Assembly: GCF_009707365.1 (NCBI RefSeq)
Contig: NZ_CP046122.1
Span: forward strand, 4,464,001 to 4,528,000
DNA length: 64,000 bases
Source: Microlunatus sp. Gsoil 973
GTDB lineage: Bacteria > Actinomycetota > Actinomycetes > Propionibacteriales > Propionibacteriaceae
Reading direction: 5' to 3'
Each line of letters begins with the position of its first letter. Positions within the stretch are counted from its first letter, which is position 1. Positions 9,178-19,159 of the stretch are shown here, piece after piece. Below the pieces are notes generated by a model. It worked only from the letters and a program-made list of their open reading frames with translations, had not been told where the DNA came from and ran no database searches. A program made the translations under genes and the position numbers.

Positions 9178-10758
9178 TCAGCCGCGCGGCGTCGTGTTGC
9201 GGTGCTGCTCGGGCCGCTGCCAGGCGCCGGTGCCGCCCTGCTGCCACGGCAGCGGACCCGACTCCGGACGATAGTTGATGCCGAGGGCGTCCAGCCGCGC
9301 CAGATGTCCTTCCAGACGGCCGGAGAACTCCTCCCAGCTGCGTCCCTCCGGATCGGACCAGGCGACCTCGCTGTGTGCGCATGCCCGGGGATAGAGCATG
9401 TACTGCACGCGCCGGGTGGACGGCATGTATTCGGTCCACACCTGGCATTGCGTGCCGAGAATCCGATCATGGAGTTCGCTCGGGATGCCGTCGATCGGTT
9501 CCAGGCTGTAGGCGCGCTCGGTGGTGATCAGGTTTCCGATGCTGTACGGCTCATCATCGCCGGCGCCGGGGTAATAGTCGAAGTAGGTCTTGCTGACCGG
9601 GGACATGATCACCTGGCCGCCAGCCTTCGCCGCGGTCACGCCGTACTTCTCGTCGCGCCAGGCCATCGTCACGGCGCCCTCGAGGATGCCCTCGTCGTTG
9701 ATCTCGTCCCAGCCGACCAACTGCCGACCACGCTCGGCCAGCCAGTCGCGCAGCTTCTCGGTGAACCAGCGCTGCAGATGATCGACATCGGGCAGCCCGC
9801 GTTCGGCGGCGAGCTGCTTGGCCGCCTCCGACTCACGCCACTCGTCGCGCGGGCACTCGTCACCGCCGACGTGGATGTACTTGCTGGGAAAGATGTCCAG
9901 GACCTCTTCCCAGATGTCGAAGGCGAACTGCAGCGAGGCGTCGGTCATGTTCAGCACCTCGGGGAACACCCCCCAGGTGGTCGCCGCTCCGGGTGCCCGG
10001 TCGGGATGGTTGCCGAGGTCCGGGAAGGCCGCCAACATCGCCCGCACGTGGCCGGGGAACTCGATCTCCGGGACCACGTTGATGCCCCGCCGGGCCGCGT
10101 ACGCGACGATCGCCCGCAACTGGTCCTGGCTGTAGTAGCCGCCGTGCGGAGTTCCGTCGCCGGACTCCCAGTACGGGTTCTTGGTCTCGGTGCGCCAGGT
10201 GGCGTGCTGGGTCAGCTGCGGATACTTCTTCGACTCGAAGCGCCAGCCCTGGTCCTCGGTGAGGTGCAGGTGGAAGGTGTTGTACTTGTGCATCGCCAGC
10301 AGGTCGAGAAAGGCGATCACGTCGGCGTACGGCATGAAGTGCCGGCCGGTGTCCAGCATCACACCGCGCCAGGCGAACCGCGGCTCGTCCTCGATCTCCA
10401 CCAGCGGGACGGCGATGTCGGTGCTGATCGGAGCCGGACCGAAGTTCTCGATCGGCAGCAGTTGACGCAGCGTCTGCGACGCCCAGTTCACACCGCGGTC
10501 GTCGGCTGCAGTGATGCTGATGCCGTCGGAGGTCACCGACAGCCGGTACGCCTCGGCGGGCAGGCTGTCATCCTTGATCAACTTCAACGCGCCGCCTTCG
10601 GCGGGCAACAGGTCGAGGCCGGTTCCGGGTGTGATCAGGCGGCGGACGATCGCCGCCCATTCGGCCGGTCCGGAGACTGCGAGGTCGCTGGGCAGGGTGA
10701 AGGTGCCGTCGCCGGCGGTGACGGACTTCGGGCGGGGTAGCAGATCGAGCTGTGGCAT
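9178..10758 (-). CDS. Beta-N-acetylhexosaminidase, GH20
   Basis: 526 aa. N-terminal ~120 residues form the GH20b-like alpha/beta domain, followed by the TIM barrel with RGVMLDTGRHFMP, HLHLTEDQGWR, VPEIEFPGH, and the catalytic Asp-Glu pair in HVGGDECPR (~residue 300); later WDEI and the active-site tryptophan segment VWTEYMPS. It releases terminal GlcNAc/GalNAc by substrate-assisted catalysis. No signal peptide is present, so it acts on imported oligosaccharides. It precedes the GH38 gene by a ~46 bp gap on the same strand, a likely two-gene glycan-degrading unit. Confidence 0.93.
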   Translation of the reverse strand: MPQLDLLPRPKSVTAGDGTFTLPSDLAVSGPAEWAAIVRRLITPGTGLDLLPAEGGALKLIKDDSLPAEAYRLSVTSDGISITAADDRGVNWASQTLRQLLPIENFGPAPISTDIAVPLVEIEDEPRFAWRGVMLDTGRHFMPYADVIAFLDLLAMHKYNTFHLHLTEDQGWRFESKKYPQLTQHATWRTETKNPYWESGDGTPHGGYYSQDQLRAIVAYAARRGINVVPEIEFPGHVRAMLAAFPDLGNHPDRAPGAATTWGVFPEVLNMTDASLQFAFDIWEEVLDIFPSKYIHVGGDECPRDEWRESEAAKQLAAERGLPDVDHLQRWFTEKLRDWLAERGRQLVGWDEINDEGILEGAVTMAWRDEKYGVTAAKAGGQVIMSPVSKTYFDYYPGAGDDEPYSIGNLITTERAYSLEPIDGIPSELHDRILGTQCQVWTEYMPSTRRVQYMLYPRACAHSEVAWSDPEGRSWEEFSGRLEGHLARLDALGINYRPESGPLPWQQGGTGAWQRPEQHRNTTPRG

Positions 10759-10852
10759 GCGCTGAGCCTATCGGGCGGTTGTCGTTTCGTGTGCGGCCCG
10801 GGTCGAATCGTGCAGAATCGCGCATCAAGCTCCGGTTCAGAGCAGGCTCGGT

Positions 10853-11701
10853 TCAAAGGCGGTAGTCGACGACGACCGGTGAGTGATCACTCATTCGTGC
10901 CTGGTAGCTCGGCTCGCGATCGGTGCCGCCGACGACCGCTGCACGAGCCAGTTCGGGAGTGGCCAGCTGATAGTCGATCCGCCAGCCGGTGTCCTGGTCG
11001 AACGCCCGGCCGCGCCAGGTCCACCAGCTGTAGGGGCCGTTCTGCTCGCCGTGCAGCCGGCGCACCACGTCGACCAGCGTCCGCGGCCCGAGGATCGAGG
11101 TGAACCACTCCCGTTCGTCGGGCAGGAATCCCGAATTGCGTTGGTTGGCGGAGGCGTTCCGCAGATCGAGCGCGGTGTGGGCGATGTTGAAATCTCCCAT
11201 GATCAGGAACTCCCGGTCCGCTGCTCGGGCCGCCCGTCGGGCTCGCCCGAGGTGGGCCCGCAGCGAGCGCATGAAGGCGATCTTGCGCCGATGCTTGGCC
11301 GCCGCACTCGGACCGTCGACCGGACGGTCTCCCTTGGGCAGGTAGAGCGACGCGATGGTCAGGCCGGGCCGGCCGCGCGACGGTGCAAGATCGACTTCGA
11401 GGTAGCGGCCCTCCGGATCGAAGCGCTGATTGCCGAATCCGAGCCGTACGGCCACCGGTGCGTCCTTGGTCAGCACGGCCACGCCGTTCCGCCCGGCGAG
11501 CGCACCCGGGTGATAGCTGCTGTGGTAGCCGTCGAGGAGCGGGAGTTGGTCGACCGTGGCCCGCACCTCCTGCAGCCCGACGATGTCGGGATCGCGATCC
11601 TTCAGCCACCCGTCGAAGCCTCGGCGGACCGCGGCCCGGAGGCCGTTGGCGTTGAAGGAGGCGACCCGCAGATCCGCCCCGGGCTTCCCGGCGTCATTCA
11701 T
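10853..11701 (-). CDS. xthA: Exodeoxyribonuclease III (AP endonuclease)
   Basis: About 282 aa endonuclease/exonuclease/phosphatase-fold enzyme for base-excision repair. Motifs in order: VASFNANGLRAAVRRGF, DIVGLQEVRA (metal Glu), SLYLPKGDR, IMGDFNIAHTALDLRN, WRIDYQLATP, and the C-terminal MSDHSPVVVDY with the catalytic Asp-His. The ATG at 11701 overlaps the end of the upstream permease (stop 11694-11696) and gives the best N terminus; an in-frame ATG at 11725 lies within the permease gene. Translational coupling to the permease is implied although the functions are unrelated. Confidence 0.92.
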   Translation of the reverse strand: MNDAGKPGADLRVASFNANGLRAAVRRGFDGWLKDRDPDIVGLQEVRATVDQLPLLDGYHSSYHPGALAGRNGVAVLTKDAPVAVRLGFGNQRFDPEGRYLEVDLAPSRGRPGLTIASLYLPKGDRPVDGPSAAAKHRRKIAFMRSLRAHLGRARRAARAADREFLIMGDFNIAHTALDLRNASANQRNSGFLPDEREWFTSILGPRTLVDVVRRLHGEQNGPYSWWTWRGRAFDQDTGWRIDYQLATPELARAAVVGGTDREPSYQARMSDHSPVVVDYRL

Positions 11702-13025
11702 CACCGGGCATTCTGCCCGAGGCAAGCACCCGCTCCACCAGAGGTTGGCTGAGCTGGACGGCCACCAGCACGAGGGCGAGCGACACGACGATGCCGCCGG
11801 CGAAGGTGGCGATGCCGCCCGGAGCCTGGCCGATCAGCATGATTCCGAACGGGGCCACCATGATCAGCGAGATGATCGCGGCGATCGCCACCGAGGCGAT
11901 CAGCGGCAGTGCCGTCTCGCGGAGCCGGGCCTGTTTGAGGACCGGTACGTCGGTGCCGATCAGGTGCAGCATCTGATACTGGTCACGGAGATCGTAGACC
12001 CGCGCCGCCTGGTTGACGCCCACCGAGACGGCCGCCAGCAGTGCCGCGATCACCAGGGTGACCAGGGATCCGGTCATCATGTCCGCGGGCAGGTAGGCCA
12101 CCGCCGGGTCGGTACCGCTCGGCTGGTTCGCGGCGATCGCCGGGCCGATGCTCAGCACACCGGCGATGAAGGTGGCCAGCGTCACGCCGGCGACCGGACG
12201 CCAGGCCGACCGGGGATCCTCGGTCAACCGCCGGGCGGCGAGCAACTTGGGCACGGTGTTGGCGCGACTGACACCGAGCCTGCCGATCAGGCCGAGAACG
12301 AACGGCCCGATCAGGTTCAGCACGGCGAAGCACAGGCCGAAGACGATCATGCCGACGATCAGTCCGGCGTCGGAGCCGAGCAGCTTGGTGACCGGAGCCC
12401 ACGCCAGCAGCACGACCAGCGCAACACCGATCCGGATCGCACTGACCCGCTTGGGCGAACTGCGCCGAGCCACGCCGAGTGGGCTGACCGCGATCCGGGC
12501 CAGGGTGAGACAGGCCGACACGGTGGCCAACCCGACGACTCCGACGATGGTCAATGCCAGGACGGCCGGAGTGACCAGGAGTTCGGACCATGCGAACGGG
12601 CGGCCCTGGAAGGTGATCAGGGCGACACCCGGTACGGCGATCAGGTAGAGCAGGACGCCCAGCAACGCACCGGCCAACGCCTGAGCTGCCGCGTCGGCGA
12701 CCGCTATCGCGCCCACCTGGACGTTGGTGGCGCCGGCCAGCCGGAGCGCGGCGAGCCGGTCGTCGCGCCGGGAGATCGAAAGTCGTGCGGCAGAGCCGCC
12801 GAGGGTGATCACCGGGATGATCAAAATCACTGTTGCGATCTGGGCGAGCAGAACGTACAACCCGCCGCTGTCGTCGGTGCTGCGACCGATGAACGCGCCG
12901 AGCCCGCCGAGGACGGTGAGCAGCGCGCCGGTCGTGACGCCGAAGGCGACCAGTGCGAGCAGGATCGTCAACCGTTGGTCGGTCTGACGACGCAGCAGCA
13001 GCCACCACAGCCGGAGCGCGATCAT
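11694..13025 (-). CDS. FtsX-like ABC transporter permease
   Basis: 443 aa with about ten hydrophobic segments arranged as two repeats separated by a large loop. The first repeat has the FtsX-type coupling motif ISRRDDRLAALRLAGAT and the second YDLRDQYQMLHLIGTD, both typical of MacB/LolE/BceB-like exporter permeases. It overlaps the ATPase gene upstream as ATGA (13022-13025), so the two form one exporter. Substrate is unknown; close relatives export antimicrobial peptides, lipoproteins or act in peptide sensing. No two-component genes are adjacent. Confidence 0.85.
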   Translation of the reverse strand: MIALRLWWLLLRRQTDQRLTILLALVAFGVTTGALLTVLGGLGAFIGRSTDDSGGLYVLLAQIATVILIIPVITLGGSAARLSISRRDDRLAALRLAGATNVQVGAIAVADAAAQALAGALLGVLLYLIAVPGVALITFQGRPFAWSELLVTPAVLALTIVGVVGLATVSACLTLARIAVSPLGVARRSSPKRVSAIRIGVALVVLLAWAPVTKLLGSDAGLIVGMIVFGLCFAVLNLIGPFVLGLIGRLGVSRANTVPKLLAARRLTEDPRSAWRPVAGVTLATFIAGVLSIGPAIAANQPSGTDPAVAYLPADMMTGSLVTLVIAALLAAVSVGVNQAARVYDLRDQYQMLHLIGTDVPVLKQARLRETALPLIASVAIAAIISLIMVAPFGIMLIGQAPGGIATFAGGIVVSLALVLVAVQLSQPLVERVLASGRMPGDE

Positions 13026-13728
13026 GCCATCACCGTCGGTTCCGCGGTGACCGGCGCGTGGTACTCCGCGACGATGTGCCCGTCCCGCATCAGCACCGTA
13101 CGGTTGCAGTGCCGGGCGATGCCGGGATCGTGGGTCACGACCACGAGTGCGGCGCCGCCCGGGACGTTGCCCCGGCCAGGACCTGCATGATCTCCTGACC
13201 GGTGTTCTGGTCCAGGGCACCGGTCGGCTCGTCGGCGAAGACGACCGCCGGTTCGGCCACCAGCGCCCGCGCGATCGCCACGCGTTGCGCCTGGCCACCG
13301 GAGAGCTGTCCCGGCCGACGGCTCTCCAGACCGGCGAGCCCCACCAGCGTCAGGCAGTGATCTGCGCGGCCGATGGCGGCGCGGTGCGCCATACCGTCCA
13401 GCATCAGCGGAAGGGCGACGTTCTCGTTGGCCGGCAGTTCGGCGACGAGTTGGCCGGACTGGAACACGAAGCCGAAGTCCCGTCTCCGTAGTGCCGTCCG
13501 TTCCCTGTCCGACATCGTCCCGAGGTCTGCGCCGCGGAGGCGTACCGATCCGCCGGTCGGGCGCTGGATACCGGCCAGACAGTGCAACAGGGTCGTCTTG
13601 CCGGAACCGGACGGTCCCATGATCGCCAAGGAACCGGGTTCGACGTCGAGATTGACTCCGGCCAGGGCGTGGGCGGCGGCGTCGCCGGCGCCGTACGTCA
13701 TGACGAGATTGCGAGCGCTGAGGATCAT
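13022..13728 (-). CDS. ABC transporter ATPase (MacB/LolD-like), apparent frameshift
   Basis: Partner ATPase of the FtsX-like permease. Walker [17 protein letters not shown], the Q-loop VFQSGQLV, signature [15 protein letters not shown] and Walker [13 protein letters not shown] are all in the first frame from ATG 13728. After the LAGATSR segment the reading frame breaks: the H-loop [13 protein letters not shown] and the C terminus ending at the ATGA overlap with the permease continue in another frame. The break lies in CCCGGG at 13158-13163; one added C or G restores a normal ~235 aa ATPase. Both halves are well conserved, which favours a sequence error over a decayed gene. Confidence 0.82.
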
Positions 13729-13859
13729 GGTCACCAGCCTCGACGACGGTGACCGGGCACACATCCGGCCGCGGCCCCACCGGCACCGGCGGCGGCTCCG
13801 CCCCTGGTCCGATCCGGGCGCAACGGGGGTCGTAGGCGGGGTCCATCTAGACTCGGATC

Positions 13860-15899
13860 GTGGACTTCTCCAACGCGTACGCCCAGGGCTTCGCCCGGGT
13901 CGCCGCGTGTACGGTGCCGGTCGCCATCGCGGACCCGGCGGCCAATGCGGCCGTCGTCTGGGACCAAGCGATGGCGTGTCACGAGGAATCGGTCGCGGTG
14001 GCGATCTTTCCCGAGCTGTGCCTGACCGGCTATGCGACCGATGATCTCTTCCTGCAGGATGCGCTGCTGCGCCAGGTCGAGCAGTCGATCGTGGAGTTGG
14101 CGAGTGCATCGAAGGACCTGATGCCGGTGCTCGTCGTCGGCGCGCCGCTGGTGTACGGGCATCGGGTGCTGAACACGGCCGTCGTGATCCATCGCGGCCG
14201 GGTGTTGGGCGTCGTGCCGAAGGTCTATCTGCCGACCTACCGGGAGTTCTACGACCGGCGTTGGTTCGGTTCCGGCGACGGCATCACCGGAATGATCACC
14301 ATCGGCGATCATCAGGTCCCGATCGGCTCCGACCTGCTGTTCGCTGCCAGCGACGTTCGGGGGCTGGTGCTGCATGTCGAGGTCTGTGAGGACATGTGGA
14401 TACCGGTGCCGCCGAGCGCCGAGGCCGCGCTCGCCGGGGCAACCGTCCTGGCCAACATCTCCGGCAGCCCGATCACGGTCGGCCGGGCCGAGGACCGGCG
14501 GCTGCTGGTCCGGTCGGCGTCGGCCCGCTGCCTGTCCGCCTACCTGTATGCGGCGGCCGGGCAGGGGGAGTCCTCGACGGATCTGTCCTGGGACGGGCAG
14601 ACGATGATCTACGAGATGGGCGAGTTGCTGGCCGAGGGCGACCGCTTCCCCGAGGACGCACGCCGGACGGTCGCCGATGTCGATCTTGACCGGATCCGGA
14701 TGGATCGGGTCAGGATGGGCACGTTCGACGACAACGCCCGCTCGGTCGCCCGCCGCCGCGGCGACCAGCAGTTCCGGGTGATCGACTTCGAGCTTGCTGC
14801 GCCCGCCGGTGATCTTGGACTTCGCCGGGTGGTCAGCCGGTTCCCGTTCGTGCCGGACGATCCGGAGCGGTTGGCGCTGGACTGCTACGAGGCGTACAAC
14901 ATCCAGGTCTCCGGGCTGGAGCAGCGGATGCGGGCGATCGGTAAGCCCAAGATCGTGATCGGCGTCTCCGGTGGGCTCGACTCCACCCACGCGTTGATCG
15001 TTGCCGCGAATGCGATGGACCGGCTCGGCCGGCCGCGCAGCGACATCCTGGCCTTCACCATGCCGGGGTTCGCCACCAGCGACGCCACCCGGTCCAACGC
15101 GGTGGCGCTGATGGAGGCGATCGGGGCGACCTATGAGACTGTCGACATCCGGCCGGCGGCGACCCAGATGTTGCGGGACATGGGGCATCCGTTCGGCCGT
15201 GGTGAGCCGGTCTACGACGTGACCTTCGAGAATGTCCAGGCCGGGATGCGATACGACTACCTGTTCCGGCTGGCCAACCAACGCGGCGGCATCGTGCTCG
15301 GCACCGGTGATCTCTCTGAGCTGGCGCTGGGTTGGGCGACCTACGGTGTCGGTGATCAAATGTCGCATTACGCGATCAACACCGGGGTGCCGAAAACCCT
15401 GATCCAGCACCTGATCCGCTGGGTGATCAGCACCGAGCAGTTCGAACCCGAGACCGACAAGGTGTTGCAGCGGATCCTCGAACAGGAGATCTCGCCCGAG
15501 CTCGTGCCGGCCCGCGAGGACGAGCGGCCGCAGAGCACCGAGGACTCCGTCGGACCGTACGCCCTGCAGGACTTCACGCTGTTCAACGTGCTGCGGTACG
15601 GATTCACGCCGAGCCGGATCGCCTTCCTGGCCTGGCACGCCTGGCGGGACATCGACGCCGGGGCGTGGCCGCCGGAGTTCCCGCCGGCCAAGCGGACGGC
15701 GTACGACCTGTCGACGATCAAGGGCTGGCTCGAGGTCTTCATCAAGCGTTTCTTCGCCAATCAGTTCAAACGGTCGGCCATTCCGAACGGACCGAAGGTG
15801 AGCTACGGCGGCACCTTGTCGCCGCGGGGCGACTGGCGGATGCCGTCAGACGCCAAGGGCACGACCTGGCTGGCGGATCTGGCGAACGTTCCGGACTGA
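13860..15899 (+). CDS. nadE: Glutamine-dependent NAD(+) synthetase
   Basis: 679 aa, the length of the two-domain actinobacterial enzyme. The N-terminal nitrilase-type glutaminase has Glu52 (FPELCLTGY), Lys121 (VPKVYLP) and Cys176 (EVCEDMW), the catalytic triad at the positions used in the mycobacterial enzyme. The C-terminal synthetase begins near residue 360 with the ATP-binding SGGLDSTH. It amidates deamido-NAD to NAD in the cytoplasm. Start is GTG at 13860 with no obvious Shine-Dalgarno, so possibly leaderless; it is divergent from the ABC ATPase gene with about 130 bp between. Confidence 0.95.
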   Translation: MDFSNAYAQGFARVAACTVPVAIADPAANAAVVWDQAMACHEESVAVAIFPELCLTGYATDDLFLQDALLRQVEQSIVELASASKDLMPVLVVGAPLVYGHRVLNTAVVIHRGRVLGVVPKVYLPTYREFYDRRWFGSGDGITGMITIGDHQVPIGSDLLFAASDVRGLVLHVEVCEDMWIPVPPSAEAALAGATVLANISGSPITVGRAEDRRLLVRSASARCLSAYLYAAAGQGESSTDLSWDGQTMIYEMGELLAEGDRFPEDARRTVADVDLDRIRMDRVRMGTFDDNARSVARRRGDQQFRVIDFELAAPAGDLGLRRVVSRFPFVPDDPERLALDCYEAYNIQVSGLEQRMRAIGKPKIVIGVSGGLDSTHALIVAANAMDRLGRPRSDILAFTMPGFATSDATRSNAVALMEAIGATYETVDIRPAATQMLRDMGHPFGRGEPVYDVTFENVQAGMRYDYLFRLANQRGGIVLGTGDLSELALGWATYGVGDQMSHYAINTGVPKTLIQHLIRWVISTEQFEPETDKVLQRILEQEISPELVPAREDERPQSTEDSVGPYALQDFTLFNVLRYGFTPSRIAFLAWHAWRDIDAGAWPPEFPPAKRTAYDLSTIKGWLEVFIKRFFANQFKRSAIPNGPKVSYGGTLSPRGDWRMPSDAKGTTWLADLANVPD

Positions 15900-15924
15900 G
15901 GCGTTCGGCGATCACGGGCCTTCC

Positions 15925-15958
15925 GGATTGAAACTGTTCCCGAGAAGCGTTTCAATCC
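15925..15958. promoter_or_regulatory. 10-bp inverted repeat between nadE and the permease gene
   Basis: GGATTGAAAC at 15925-15934 is repeated in inverted orientation as GTTTCAATCC at 15949-15958 with a 14-bp spacer. It lies 25 bp after the nadE stop and 48 bp before the permease ATG. It could be a transcription-factor operator or an mRNA hairpin; there is no T-run, so it is not a standard intrinsic terminator. Confidence 0.4.
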
Positions 15959-16006
15959 TCCATCGGGCTGGGTAAAGCGGGCGATGTTGACGTAAGGAGA
16001 CACCGC

Positions 16007-17668
16007 ATGGCAACCACGACGCCCGCCCGCCGCGAGGACCTGAACCTCAAGCAGTCTCTTGGTTACTGGTCGCTGGTCGCCACCGGGATCGGCAGCGTGA
16101 TCGGCTCCGGATGGCTGTTCTCGGCAATGTACGCGGCCCAGGGTGCCGGGCCGGCGTCGCTGGTGGCCTGGGTGATCGGTGGGGCGTTGATGTTGGCCGT
16201 AGCCTTGGTCTTCGCCGAGCTGGGCATGGTCCATCCGGAGTCCGGTGGCCTGGTCCGGTATCCGCTCTATTCCAATGGCCGGATGGCCGCCGGCATCGTC
16301 GGCTGGTGCATGTGGGTCACCTACGTCGGCAATCCGCCGACCGAGGCCGCGGGCGTCGTGCAGTACGCCAGCTCCTACATCCCGGCGCTCTTCCAGGATG
16401 ATCAACTGACCTTCATCGGTATCCTGGCTGCCATCGCGTTGATGGCAGTCTTCGTTGTGATCAACTACTTCGGCGTGCAACTCTTCGCACGCAGCAACAA
16501 CATCGTCACCGCGGTCAAGGTCTTCATCCCCACGTTGTGCATCATCTCGTTGTTGATCAGCGGCTTCGACCACCGTGGTGGGGCCGGAGGGCCGAGCAAC
16601 ATCGCGGCAGGCGGCGGGTTCGCGCCGTACGGCTTCGGTGCCGCACTGGGCACCATCGCCACCGCGGGTATGGTCTTCGCCTACACCGGTTTCCGCAACA
16701 TCATCGAACTGTCCGGTGAGGTCCGTAACCCGCGTCGCAACATCCCCGCGTCCTTGATCACGACGATCCTGGCCACGATCGTGCTCTACCTGGCACTCCA
16801 GATCGCGTTCCTGTTCGGGGTGCCGCAGCACCTGCTCGGTCACGGCTGGAGCGGGATCAACTTCGACTCGCCGTTCGCCGAACTCGCGAAGCTGGTCGGG
16901 TTCATGTGGCTCTACTGGATCCTGATCGCCGATTCCATGGTGTCGCCGTCGGGATCCGGCATCGTCTTCACGGCGGCCAATGCCCGCAATGTGTTCGGAC
17001 TCTCCAAGAACGGTTTCTTCCCGACCTGGTTGGAGAAGGTGAACCAGCGGTGGGGCGTGCCGCGACGTGGTCTGATCTTCAACTTCCTGCTCGGCATCCT
17101 GTTCCTGCTGCCGCTGCCCAGCTGGCACGCCATCATCGGCGTGACCGGCACCTTGATCGCGTTCACCTTCTCGATCGGCTCGATCTCGCTGTTGGCCTTC
17201 CGGCGCGCTGGGTTGGCCGTCAAGGGCAGCGGGTTGCCCGGGATGGGCGCCGTGGCGCCGCTGGCCTTCGTGATCAGCGCGCTGGTGATCTACTGGGTGA
17301 CCTGGTCGGAGTTGCGGCTCACCATTCCGATCGTCGTCGCCGGTGTGATCTGGTACGTCGTCACGTACTTCCTGCAGCACCACGGTGTCCGCGAGTTGAC
17401 CGGGGGTTGGTGGCTGGTCGTCTACCTGATCGCGATGTACGTGTTGTCCTACATCGGCAGTTTCGGCGGCAAGAACCTGATCCCCTCGCCGTGGGACTCC
17501 GTGGTGGTTGCCGCCGTGGCATTCGCGATCTATTTCTGGGGCGTCTCGTCCGGTGCCAACTACCTGATCGGGCGGCCGGACGTCATCGAGGACATGCGGG
17601 ACCAGCAGAAGGCACGCGGGCAGGGTGATGAGACACCGGAACGCGTCGGTGCCGGCGTCGGAGATTAG
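16007..17668 (+). CDS. APC-family amino acid permease
   Basis: 553 aa polytopic membrane protein with about 12-14 hydrophobic segments. The N-terminal LVATGIGSVIGSGWLFSA is the glycine-rich TM1 motif of the amino acid-polyamine-organocation superfamily; FAYTGFRNIIELSGEVRNPRRNIP is the conserved TM6-loop signature. It most resembles the subgroup that includes aspartate/proton symporters, but substrate is not determinable here. Start ATG 16007 follows the strong site AAGGAGACACCGC. Its stop is 21 bp from the convergent yajQ stop. Confidence 0.9.
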   Translation: MATTTPARREDLNLKQSLGYWSLVATGIGSVIGSGWLFSAMYAAQGAGPASLVAWVIGGALMLAVALVFAELGMVHPESGGLVRYPLYSNGRMAAGIVGWCMWVTYVGNPPTEAAGVVQYASSYIPALFQDDQLTFIGILAAIALMAVFVVINYFGVQLFARSNNIVTAVKVFIPTLCIISLLISGFDHRGGAGGPSNIAAGGGFAPYGFGAALGTIATAGMVFAYTGFRNIIELSGEVRNPRRNIPASLITTILATIVLYLALQIAFLFGVPQHLLGHGWSGINFDSPFAELAKLVGFMWLYWILIADSMVSPSGSGIVFTAANARNVFGLSKNGFFPTWLEKVNQRWGVPRRGLIFNFLLGILFLLPLPSWHAIIGVTGTLIAFTFSIGSISLLAFRRAGLAVKGSGLPGMGAVAPLAFVISALVIYWVTWSELRLTIPIVVAGVIWYVVTYFLQHHGVRELTGGWWLVVYLIAMYVLSYIGSFGGKNLIPSPWDSVVVAAVAFAIYFWGVSSGANYLIGRPDVIEDMRDQQKARGQGDETPERVGAGVGD

Positions 17669-17689
17669 TCGGCTCGGCGGGAACCGGGC

Positions 17690-18181
17690 TCAGCGGTAGT
17701 TGCTGAACTGCACCGCGAAGTCGTAGTCCTGTTCCTTGATCAACGACTGGACCGTCTGCAGTGCGTCCCGGCTCTTGCTGCTGACCCGTAGCTCGTCGCC
17801 CTGGATCTGGGCCTTGACGCCCTTGGGGCCGTCGTCGCGGATGAGTTTGGAGATCTTCTTGGCGTTCTCGGAGCTGATGCCTTCCTTGATCGAGGCGGTG
17901 ATCCGGGCGACCTTGCCCGAGATCCGGGGCTCGCCGGTGTCGAGCGCCTTCAGGCTCACTCCGCGCCGAATCAGCTTGGACTGGAACACGTCCAGCACGG
18001 CCTTGACCCGCTCCTCGGTGTTGGCCTCCATCTCGATGACCTCTCCCGACCAGCTGATCGAAGCATCGGTGTTCTTGAAGTCGAACCGCTGACGAACCTC
18101 CTTGGCAGCCTGGTTGACCGCGTTGTCGACCTCCTGCCGGTCGACCTTGCTGACGATGTCGAACGAGCTCTCCGAGGCCAT
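17690..18181 (-). CDS. yajQ: YajQ-family nucleotide-binding protein
   Basis: 163 aa, the full family length, with two ferredoxin-like repeats. Diagnostic segments: [18 protein letters not shown] at the N terminus, [28 protein letters not shown], and [21 protein letters not shown]-like strand (here [12 protein letters not shown]) near the end. Members bind nucleotides including c-di-GMP in some bacteria; cellular role in actinobacteria is unsettled. It has its own upstream region next to the tRNA-Tyr gene. Confidence 0.95.
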   Translation of the reverse strand: MASESSFDIVSKVDRQEVDNAVNQAAKEVRQRFDFKNTDASISWSGEVIEMEANTEERVKAVLDVFQSKLIRRGVSLKALDTGEPRISGKVARITASIKEGISSENAKKISKLIRDDGPKGVKAQIQGDELRVSSKSRDALQTVQSLIKEQDYDFAVQFSNYR

Positions 18182-18298
18182 CTCTTCTCCTTGGTCTGCA
18201 GCGTCGCCGCGGGTGGGTTGGATCAGATTATTCCCGGTTCGCGTTGGAGGCTGCGGTGTTGCTATCGTTTCCTCTCGCTGCCACTGAGGTGACAGCGC

Positions 18299-18380
18299 GG
18301 CAGGTTGCCCGAGTGGCCAAAGGGAGCGGTCTGTAAAACCGTCGGCTCAGCCTACGTTGGTTCGAATCCAACACCTGCCA
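18299..18380 (+). tRNA. tRNA-Tyr (GTA)
   Basis: Acceptor GGCAGGT at 18299-18305 pairs with ACCTGCC at 18373-18379, with discriminator A at 18380. Anticodon GTA is at 18333-18335 in the loop CTGTAAA, closed by CGGT/ACCG-type pairing; a long variable arm (class II tRNA) and the T-loop GGTTCGAATCC follow. CCA is not encoded. The last 27 bp including the T arm are duplicated at 22260-22286, marking this gene as the integration site of the downstream island. Confidence 0.95.
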
Positions 18381-18381
18381 C
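18355..18381 (+). repeat. Attachment-site direct repeat, left copy (in tRNA-Tyr)
   Basis: 27 bp covering the T arm and 3' acceptor of tRNA-Tyr, identical to 22260-22286. Identity begins at C18355 and stops at A18382 versus C22287. This is the hallmark of integration into a tRNA 3' end in which the incoming element restores the tRNA. Confidence 0.85.
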
Positions 18382-18463
18382 ACGTCGTGAAACCGGTCCC
18401 GGACCGGGTGGAACGCCGGTTCGGGACCGTTCGCCCCTGTCCGGACGCGTTCAGGCCGATCTC

Positions 18464-19159
18464 GTGGACGCCGTGGGTACGACTCTTGACGTATTCGCAG
18501 ACGTGTTCAGCGGCGCTACACCCAAGACGGCGGTGCCGATTCAATGGGACGGCGAGGGACCGGTGACGACTCTGGGTCGGGACCGTCGTGGATGTCTAGG
18601 ATCGGGCCCGCTCCTCGATGCTGATGTCGTTGCCAGCGAGCAGCCGTTGACATTGTGCCTGATCCGAGGCAGCCAGAGTAAGGTTCGTGCCTACGGCGAG
18701 GAGGCCTCTGTGCGGCGTGAAGAGCTGGTCCGACGAGCTGGTGAGGCGCTTGGAGTGCGGATGTCGGCGGGCAGTGCTCACGTTGAGCCGGTCGACGACA
18801 CCCGGAGCGCTCGGCGGTTCATGATCAGTACTCTTGATTCGGCCGGGGTGACGCGTTCGGTTGTTGTTGACGACGAGTCGGGTGACGCCACTGTGACCCC
18901 GGTGCGTGGCCATACTCAGCTGACTGACCTTGAGCGACGAACGGCAGCGCAGATTGCGATTCGGGACCCAAGGTCACAGGCCTTCTTGGACGGCCGCGAG
19001 GCCCATGCGTTGGCACGGCTCGCGGTCAGCGCTGCCGACCTCGGCCGGCGCGCCGTGGTCTTCTTGCGACCAGACGATGAGCATCGTGCTTATGTGATCG
19101 TCGACCTTCTGGCCGGTGCCGTGATGGGGTGGACCGATCGGTCGAATGGAGATCGATGA
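18464..19159 (+). CDS. Island protein, possible copper amine oxidase N-domain-like
   Basis: 231 aa from GTG 18464 (GTG 18473 is an alternative); the open frame extends back through the tRNA, which cannot be coding. I do not recognise a definite family. The C-terminal ~75 residues (LTDLERRTAAQIAIRDPRS, then RAVVFLRPDDEHRAYVIVDL) have the helix-then-sheet pattern and the VVFL...AYVIVDL strands of the small N2/N3 domains of copper amine oxidases, and the next gene resembles the catalytic sandwich of the same enzymes. The stop overlaps the next start as ATGA, so the two products are made together. No signal peptide or TM segment. Function unknown. Confidence 0.55.
   Translation: MDAVGTTLDVFADVFSGATPKTAVPIQWDGEGPVTTLGRDRRGCLGSGPLLDADVVASEQPLTLCLIRGSQSKVRAYGEEASVRREELVRRAGEALGVRMSAGSAHVEPVDDTRSARRFMISTLDSAGVTRSVVVDDESGDATVTPVRGHTQLTDLERRTAAQIAIRDPRSQAFLDGREAHALARLAVSAADLGRRAVVFLRPDDEHRAYVIVDLLAGAVMGWTDRSNGDR

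Noticed and set aside
18305-18463. Coding start inside tRNA-Tyr for the first island gene
   Set aside because: The frame is open through the tRNA by chance; GTG 18464 or 18473 is a more sensible start.
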